Assembly: GCF_030294945.1 (NCBI RefSeq)
Contig: NZ_AP018448.1
Span: 6,850,001 to 6,914,000, forward strand
Length of the DNA stretch: 64,000 nucleotides
From: Streptomyces graminofaciens
GTDB lineage: Bacteria; Actinomycetota; Actinomycetes; Streptomycetales; Streptomycetaceae
Reading direction: 5' to 3'
Below, piece by piece: positions 59,454-64,000 of this stretch (positions are counted from its first letter, which is position 1; each line of letters starts with the position of its first letter). The notes under the pieces were generated by a model. The model did not search any database. It saw only the letters and a program-made list of their open reading frames with translations, and was not told the origin of the DNA. The position numbers were made by a program, and so were the translations under genes.

Positions 59454-62400
59454 CTACGGGGTCACCGTCAGCGTCGTACGGCCCAGGGTCCGGGACCCGT
59501 CGCCGAACTCCGTGAAGCCCACGTACCGTTCGCCCTTCGTCGCGGTCGGCCAGGACACCGTGACCTTCGGACGGTCGCCTGCGGTGACCTTCTGCGTGGC
59601 CGGGGTGACCGTGGCGGTCACCGTCGGGTCTCCCTGGCCGACCTTCCAGGTCCACAGGGTGTACTGCTGGCCGGCGGTGCCGGCCGGCAGCTCGTACTGG
59701 AGGACGTAGACGTCGTAGTCGCCCGGCGGCAGGTCCACGTGTTCGTCGGAGCCGACTCCCGGCCAGGCGCCGATGTGGTTGCCGGCGGTGTCGAAGACGT
59801 ACAGGTCGATGTCGCTGCCGGGGAGGTGGTCGGCCTCCCTGACGGCCAGACGGGTGAAGCCGGAGCCCTTGGGGACGTGGACGCGGGACTTCACCACGGC
59901 CTCGTTCTCGTGCTGGCTCTCCCAGAAGTCGGACTGGTCGGTGCCGGTGAGCGTGCCGGTCGCCTTCACACCGGTGTACAGCTCGGCCCTGGCCGTCAGT
60001 TCGCCGTCGTAGCCCGCGCCCGGCGTCAGGGTCGCCGAGTCGGTGCCCGTGACCGTGACCTCCTTCGGCTCGGCGAACACCGTCGGGCGCAGCGCGATCG
60101 GGCTGGTGACCTGGTGGCGGCTGTTCGTGTCGGTCCACTTCAGCGAGCCGAAGGACCACTTGTCGTAGGCCGCGTTCGTCCGTTCGAAGCGGACCTTGTA
60201 CGTGGCGGACTCGCCCGCCGCGACCGTGAAGCGCTTCGGGGTGACCTTGGCCCGGAAGCCGGGCGGGGTCTGGAGCTTCGCGTCGTACGTGGCCGTCTTG
60301 GCGGAGACGTTGGTGACCGTGCGCTTCACCGTCTGGTGGCCGAGCAGGTCGCCGACCGAGATCGACGGGTAGTTGAGGTCGCTGGGGTCGAGCTTCGCGG
60401 CCGAGGCGCAGGCGTCGGTGCCCGCCGAAGCCGGTGGCGTCAGGCCGAGGGAGCAGACGTACGCCGTCCAGTCGGCGGACGTCGAGTCGTAGACCAGACC
60501 GGGGTCGGCGGCGTGGGTCATCCGGGCCAGGCCCGCGCCGTAGTCGAGCGGGGACGCGGAGTCGGCGAGCTTGCGGCCGATGGGCCTGCCCTTCTCGTCC
60601 GTGGTCGTCGCCGTCGTCATCAGCGCCGACTTGATCTCCATCGGCGACCAGTCGGGGTGCAGCTGCTTCAGCAGGGTGGCGAGGCCCGCGATGTGCGGGG
60701 ACGACATCGACGTACCGTCCGCGAAGCCGAACGAGCCGGTGTAGCCGCCGGTGCCGCCCGGCACGACGCCCGCCGGGATGTTCTCGCCGAAGGAGGCGAT
60801 GTCGGGCTTGAGCAGGTCGCCGTCGCTGTAGTGGTCGGGGCCGCTGGAGGAGAAGTCGGTGATCTCGCGGTCCGTGCGGTGGCTGCTCTTGGTGGGCGTG
60901 AGCTTCGCCGTCGCACCGGCGCCCGCCGCGTACTTACGTACCGCCTTGGCGTCCTTGGGGCCGATCTGGATCATCGGTACGGCCAAGACGTCCGCGAAGA
61001 AGTCCTGGGCGCTGGTGGCAGTGTGGGTGAGGACCATGGCCTTGCCGCCGACCGCCTTGACCTCGTCGGTCTTGGTCTCGACCCAGATCCCGTCACCGCC
61101 CCGGTCGCAGACGACGATCTTCCCCTTGGCCTTCTTGGGGTCGAGCGTGCCCGGCGCGCACAGCGTGGCCTGCTTGGCCTTGGCCTTCGCCTTGCGGACG
61201 TCGGCCGCAAGCACCAGCGGCGCCGAGGCGACGCCCGGGTTCAGGCTGAGGTTGGTGTGGCCACGGCCGTCGCCGAGGACGAGCGACGCGGTGTACTTGG
61301 TGTCGTGCGAGGCCGCGGCGACCGTCGTGACCCACGGCTCGGTGTGCTCCACCGTGTCCGGGCCGTCGTTGTTGGCCGAGGTGGCGATGAAGACGCCCGC
61401 CTTGGCCGCGTTGAACATGGCCTCCATGTCGGGCTGGTCGGGGATCGCGCCGCCGATGGAGTAGTTGATGACGTCCACGCCGTCCGCCACGGCCTGGTCG
61501 ATGGCGGCCGTGGTGTCCACCATCGGGCAGCCCTCGCTCCAGCACGCCTTGTAGTACGCCAGCCGGGCGGCCGGGGCGAGACCGCTGAGCTTTCCGCTTG
61601 CGTTGCTGCCCGGGACGGACGCCTTGACGCCGTGGTTGCCGGCGGCCGTGGTGCCCGTGTGGGTGCCGTGGCTGTCGGTGTCCATCGGTGAGGTGACGTC
61701 CTCGGGGTTGCCCTGGGGCATGCCCTTGCCGAACCACTGGGCGCCGATCACCTTGTTGTTGCAGGTGATCTTGTGCTTGGCGTCGGTGCCGGGGTCGCAC
61801 TTGCCGTGCCACTTCTTGGCGATGACCTCGGCGTCCGGGAGGGGCTCGGGCAGCGCCTTGAGCATCGGGTTGGACGGGGATACCCCGGTGTCGACGATGC
61901 CGACGATCATCCCCTCACCGGCGTGCTTGGGCCCGCCGGCCTTCGCCCACAGGCCCTTGTCGCCGGAGAGACCGAGCACGCCCGCGATGTCGGGGAACGC
62001 GGCGGAGCCGCCTGCCTTGCCGGCCTTCTCTCCGGCTGCGCTCTCGTCGGCCGCCTTCTCGCCAAGCTTCTTGTCGGAAGACGTGGCCGACGGGATCTCC
62101 GTGGCCTGCGGGGCCCGGTCCGTGCGCGCCGACGGGGCCGCCCCGGGCCCGTGGTCGGGCACCGGCTCGGGACCCGGCGCCGGGTTCGGCTCCGGCGCAG
62201 GCGCAGGCGCAGGCGCAGGCTCCGGCTCCACCGAGGTCGAGGTCGAGGACGAGGACGACGAGGTCGAGGTCGAGGTCGAGGTCGAGGTAAAGGACACCCC
62301 CGTCCTCGACGCCGCCCGGTCCTCCCCGGGCGCCGCGTCCGAGGTCAGCTGGGCGACCGTGTTCCGCGTCAGTGACACCACCCCGGGCGTCACCGCGAGC

Positions 62401-62801
62401 TTCGCCGCCTGCTTGGCGGTCAGTTCGGCCGCGAAACCGTTGAACGTGTACGCGTAGTCGTAGAGCGGCCGCACGCCCGGCACGGCGTCGAGGACCTTGT
62501 CCCGGCGCGTGTCCAGATGGCGCAGATACGCGTCGACCGCCTTGGAGTCGGCGTCGAGCCGACCGCCCTGCACGGGCGCCGTCCGCTTCAGCCGGGGCAG
62601 CCCGCCCTCGTACGCGGCGACGGGCGCTTCGGAGAGCTTCACGATGTAGGTGTCGGCGCCGTAACTCTGGCCACTGTCGGTGGGGTCGGCCTGGGCGGGG
62701 GCGATGACGGCGGTCAGGGTGAGTGCTCCGGCGAGGAGCGGCACGAGCGCGGTGACGGCCGCTCTCGGCCGTATGCGGGTGCGGGTGGGTATGGATGTCA
62801 A
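59454..62801 (-). CDS. Large secreted S8 (subtilisin-like) serine protease
   Basis: A 1115-residue exported protease. A signal peptide (PRAAVTALVPLLAGALTLTAVIAPAQA) follows TTG 62801. The I9-type propeptide (DTYIVKLSEAPVAAYEGG...NGFAAELTAKQAAKLAVTPGVVSL) is followed by a low-complexity insert (about 165-270, Ser-Thr and Pro-Ala-Pro repeats). The catalytic domain has Asp in VGIVDTGVSPSNPM, His in DSHGTHTGTTAAGN and Ser in FADGTSMSSPHIAGLATLL, with a PA domain (about 515-650, KIVVCDRGGDG). A fibronectin-III-like domain and a PPC-like beta domain (SDIDLYVFDTAGNHIGAW) end it. It degrades proteins outside the cell. A collapsed relic of the same gene lies immediately upstream. Confidence 0.92.
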   Translation of the reverse strand: MTSIPTRTRIRPRAAVTALVPLLAGALTLTAVIAPAQADPTDSGQSYGADTYIVKLSEAPVAAYEGGLPRLKRTAPVQGGRLDADSKAVDAYLRHLDTRRDKVLDAVPGVRPLYDYAYTFNGFAAELTAKQAAKLAVTPGVVSLTRNTVAQLTSDAAPGEDRAASRTGVSFTSTSTSTSTSSSSSSTSTSVEPEPAPAPAPAPEPNPAPGPEPVPDHGPGAAPSARTDRAPQATEIPSATSSDKKLGEKAADESAAGEKAGKAGGSAAFPDIAGVLGLSGDKGLWAKAGGPKHAGEGMIVGIVDTGVSPSNPMLKALPEPLPDAEVIAKKWHGKCDPGTDAKHKITCNNKVIGAQWFGKGMPQGNPEDVTSPMDTDSHGTHTGTTAAGNHGVKASVPGSNASGKLSGLAPAARLAYYKACWSEGCPMVDTTAAIDQAVADGVDVINYSIGGAIPDQPDMEAMFNAAKAGVFIATSANNDGPDTVEHTEPWVTTVAAASHDTKYTASLVLGDGRGHTNLSLNPGVASAPLVLAADVRKAKAKAKQATLCAPGTLDPKKAKGKIVVCDRGGDGIWVETKTDEVKAVGGKAMVLTHTATSAQDFFADVLAVPMIQIGPKDAKAVRKYAAGAGATAKLTPTKSSHRTDREITDFSSSGPDHYSDGDLLKPDIASFGENIPAGVVPGGTGGYTGSFGFADGTSMSSPHIAGLATLLKQLHPDWSPMEIKSALMTTATTTDEKGRPIGRKLADSASPLDYGAGLARMTHAADPGLVYDSTSADWTAYVCSLGLTPPASAGTDACASAAKLDPSDLNYPSISVGDLLGHQTVKRTVTNVSAKTATYDAKLQTPPGFRAKVTPKRFTVAAGESATYKVRFERTNAAYDKWSFGSLKWTDTNSRHQVTSPIALRPTVFAEPKEVTVTGTDSATLTPGAGYDGELTARAELYTGVKATGTLTGTDQSDFWESQHENEAVVKSRVHVPKGSGFTRLAVREADHLPGSDIDLYVFDTAGNHIGAWPGVGSDEHVDLPPGDYDVYVLQYELPAGTAGQQYTLWTWKVGQGDPTVTATVTPATQKVTAGDRPKVTVSWPTATKGERYVGFTEFGDGSRTLGRTTLTVTP

Positions 62802-62848
62802 CTGTGGTCCATGTTCACTGGTCGGTGCTGTGGGGGGTGTGCGGGCGG

Positions 62849-63067
62849 CTACGGCGTGACTGTCAGGACCGTGTAGACGTCGTAGTCGCCGGGCGGGTCG
62901 GCGAGTTCGACCACGTAGGTGTACCGGCCGTAACTCGCCTTCCCGTCAGTTGAGTTGGTGGCAGCGGCGAGGGCGGGAGCGATGACGGCGGTCAGCGTCA
63001 GGACTCCGGCGAGGAGTGGCACGAGAGGGGCGAAGCCCGCTCTCGGGCGTATGTGATGGTGGGTCAA
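62849..63067 (-). pseudogene. Relic of an S8 protease: signal peptide fused to C-terminal end
   Basis: A 72-residue frame from TTG 63067: LTHHHIRPRAGFAPLVPLLAGVLTLTAVIAPALAAATNSTDGKASYGRYTYVVELADPPGDYDVYTVLTVTP. The first 55 residues match the signal peptide and first beta strand of the neighbouring protease (VPLLAGALTLTAVIAPAQA, YIVKLSEAP). The last residues match its C-terminal PPGDYDVYVL and TLTVTP. Everything between has been deleted in frame, and both genes share the leader TCAACTGTGGTCCATGTT. It would make a secreted peptide of about 38 residues if expressed. Confidence 0.82.
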
Positions 63068-63315
63068 CTGTGGTCCATGTTGATCGAAACGGTGTGGTGT
63101 CGATCCCCCTGGCCCCATCTCACCGGTGACTCGCCAGTAGTAAATCTTGAATTCTCAAATGTCAGCGGATCTGCACAGTCGTTTCACAACAACGCGCCGC
63201 GCGGACACCAGTCGAAGCGCCGACGGTTCACCGGCCGTTGGCCCGCGGGACTTCTCAAGTTGCGTTAAGGGAAGGCAAAGCGCGTTCAAAGGGAGACCCG
63301 CGAGAGTCCCGTGAC

Positions 63316-63924
63316 ATGGACCAGTTCCTTCTTGTGGGCGCCGACCTGGCCGCCATCTCCGTGCTGACCTTCGCGGTCTACTTCCCGCGTCACCACCGCC
63401 GCGACCTCGTCGCCGCCTTCCTCGGCGTCAACGTCGGCGTGGTCGCGGTGGCGATGACGCTCAGCTCCGCCTCCGTCGGGATCGGGCTGGGCATGGGCCT
63501 CTTCGGAGTCCTGTCGATCATTCGGCTGCGGTCCTCCGAGATCGCCCAGCACGAGATCGCGTACTACTTCTCGGCGCTCGCCATCGGCCTTCTCGCCGGC
63601 CTCCCCGAGCACGTCAGCCCGCTCACCGGCACGCTGATCGCGCTGATGGTCGCCACGATGTACGTCGGCGACCACCCGAGGCTCTTCGGCCGCTACCGGC
63701 AGCGCAGCCTCCGCCTCGACACCGCGTACACCGACGAGGACGCCCTGCGCGCCCACCTCGAAGTGCTGCTGGGCGGGCGGGTCGTGAACCTGTCCGTGCA
63801 GAGCGTCGACCTCGTGAACGACTTCACGCTGGTCGACGTCAGGTACGTCGTCGGCGACGGGCCGCGGGCGCCCAGGGAGGCGGGCTCACTCGTCGCCAAG
63901 CCGGATCACGAGGTCCGCGCATGA
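63316..63924 (+). CDS. DUF4956 membrane protein
   Basis: A 202-residue protein with three to four N-terminal hydrophobic helices (FLLVGADLAAISVLTFAVYF, LVAAFLGVNVGVVAVAMTLSS, GIGLGMGLFGVLSIIRLRSSEIAQHEIAYYFSALAIGLLAGL). RLRSSEIAQHEIAYYF is the DUF4956 signature. A soluble C-terminal domain of about 70 residues follows. These genes are usually next to VTC polyphosphate polymerase-like genes and sometimes CotH, as seems true here (ATGA overlap with the next gene). ATG 63316 starts at MDQFLLVGADL. Confidence 0.85.
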   Translation: MDQFLLVGADLAAISVLTFAVYFPRHHRRDLVAAFLGVNVGVVAVAMTLSSASVGIGLGMGLFGVLSIIRLRSSEIAQHEIAYYFSALAIGLLAGLPEHVSPLTGTLIALMVATMYVGDHPRLFGRYRQRSLRLDTAYTDEDALRAHLEVLLGGRVVNLSVQSVDLVNDFTLVDVRYVVGDGPRAPREAGSLVAKPDHEVRA

Positions 63925-64000
63925 CCGCCGTGGACGTCGTCGGCCCGGTGGTCGGGACGCTGCGCCCGATCTCGCTCGACGAACTCGTCGAACGCGCCGA
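63921..64000 (+). CDS. Probable VTC-type polyphosphate polymerase domain protein, cut by window end
   Basis: Only the first 26 codons are present: MTAVDVVGPVVGTLRPISLDELVERA. ATG 63921 overlaps the DUF4956 stop. The name is inferred from the usual partner of DUF4956 genes and the LRPISLDELVERA-like start; the catalytic basic residues lie outside the window. Confidence 0.5.
   Translation, partial: MTAVDVVGPVVGTLRPISLDELVERA

Noticed and set aside
1..64000. tRNA or rRNA genes.
   Set aside because: I looked for cloverleaf ends (GTTCGA-type T loops with CCA) and rRNA landmarks between genes and saw none. A covariance-model scan would be decisive.

Overview
The window is high-GC Actinobacterial DNA and is almost certainly part of the core chromosome of a Streptomyces. 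The evidence is the strong G/C bias at third codon positions, GTG and TTG starts with GGAGG-type ribosome sites, mycothiol-dependent and proteasome-accessory proteins, branched-chain keto acid dehydrogenase genes, a Streptomyces K15-type DD-peptidase, and four copies of the ParB-binding palindrome parS. parS sites cluster near oriC in Streptomyces, so the window probably lies in the origin-proximal core. The gene order resembles what I remember of the bkd-to-aspS stretch of S. coelicolor, but I could not check this.

Layout. 1-4.4 kb: the end of moeA, three parS sites, a K+ channel/RCK protein and a DrrAB-like ABC exporter. 4.4-11.6 kb: quinone oxidoreductase, a small membrane protein, the proteasome activator Bpa, two divergent Ser/Thr kinases (one with a PASTA-like domain) and an APH-fold kinase. 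12-15.7 kb: the bkdABC operon behind a conspicuous palindrome. 15.8-30.2 kb: a Bro-N protein, a DD-transpeptidase/carboxypeptidase, GntR and MFS, a mycothiol-dependent-type enzyme, nitrilase, LURP-one-like and GlxA-type genes, cupin, an NHL/thioredoxin protein, M18 aminopeptidase, acyl-CoA dehydrogenase and an SseB-like protein.

30.35-47.55 kb: a pirin gene split by an integrated mobile element of about 16.2 kb. The integrase is a phiC31-type large serine recombinase. The host gene is cut at an AAGG core in a Glu-Pro-Lys-Gly-Thr-Pro-Trp stretch that is also the phiC31 attB position, and rejoining the two ends restores an exact 323-codon pirin frame. The element carries its own full-length pirin directly behind the host promoter, whose first half is heavily recoded. 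It also has an ECF sigma factor pair, a secreted protein, a small cassette (class I tRNA-synthetase-like, ASCH, unknown protein, ATPase-fold protein, broken HTH-TPR regulator, methyltransferase), a relaxase and MobC with a candidate oriT, a DUF3631 protein and a candidate phiC31 Gp3-like excision factor. It looks mobilizable rather than self-conjugative, because no DNA-pumping Tra/FtsK gene is visible.

47.7-64 kb: AI-2E family permease, a multidomain PP2C phosphatase, parS plus aspS, two tandem Tat-exported intradiol dioxygenase-like proteins, a methyltransferase, a GPP34 protein, a junction of decayed gene fragments next to a DUF397 gene, an orphan AbiEii-like protein, a small secreted protein, a large S8 protease with an internally deleted relic beside it, and a DUF4956 gene overlapping a probable VTC-type gene cut by the window end. 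No rRNA, tRNA or CRISPR was seen.
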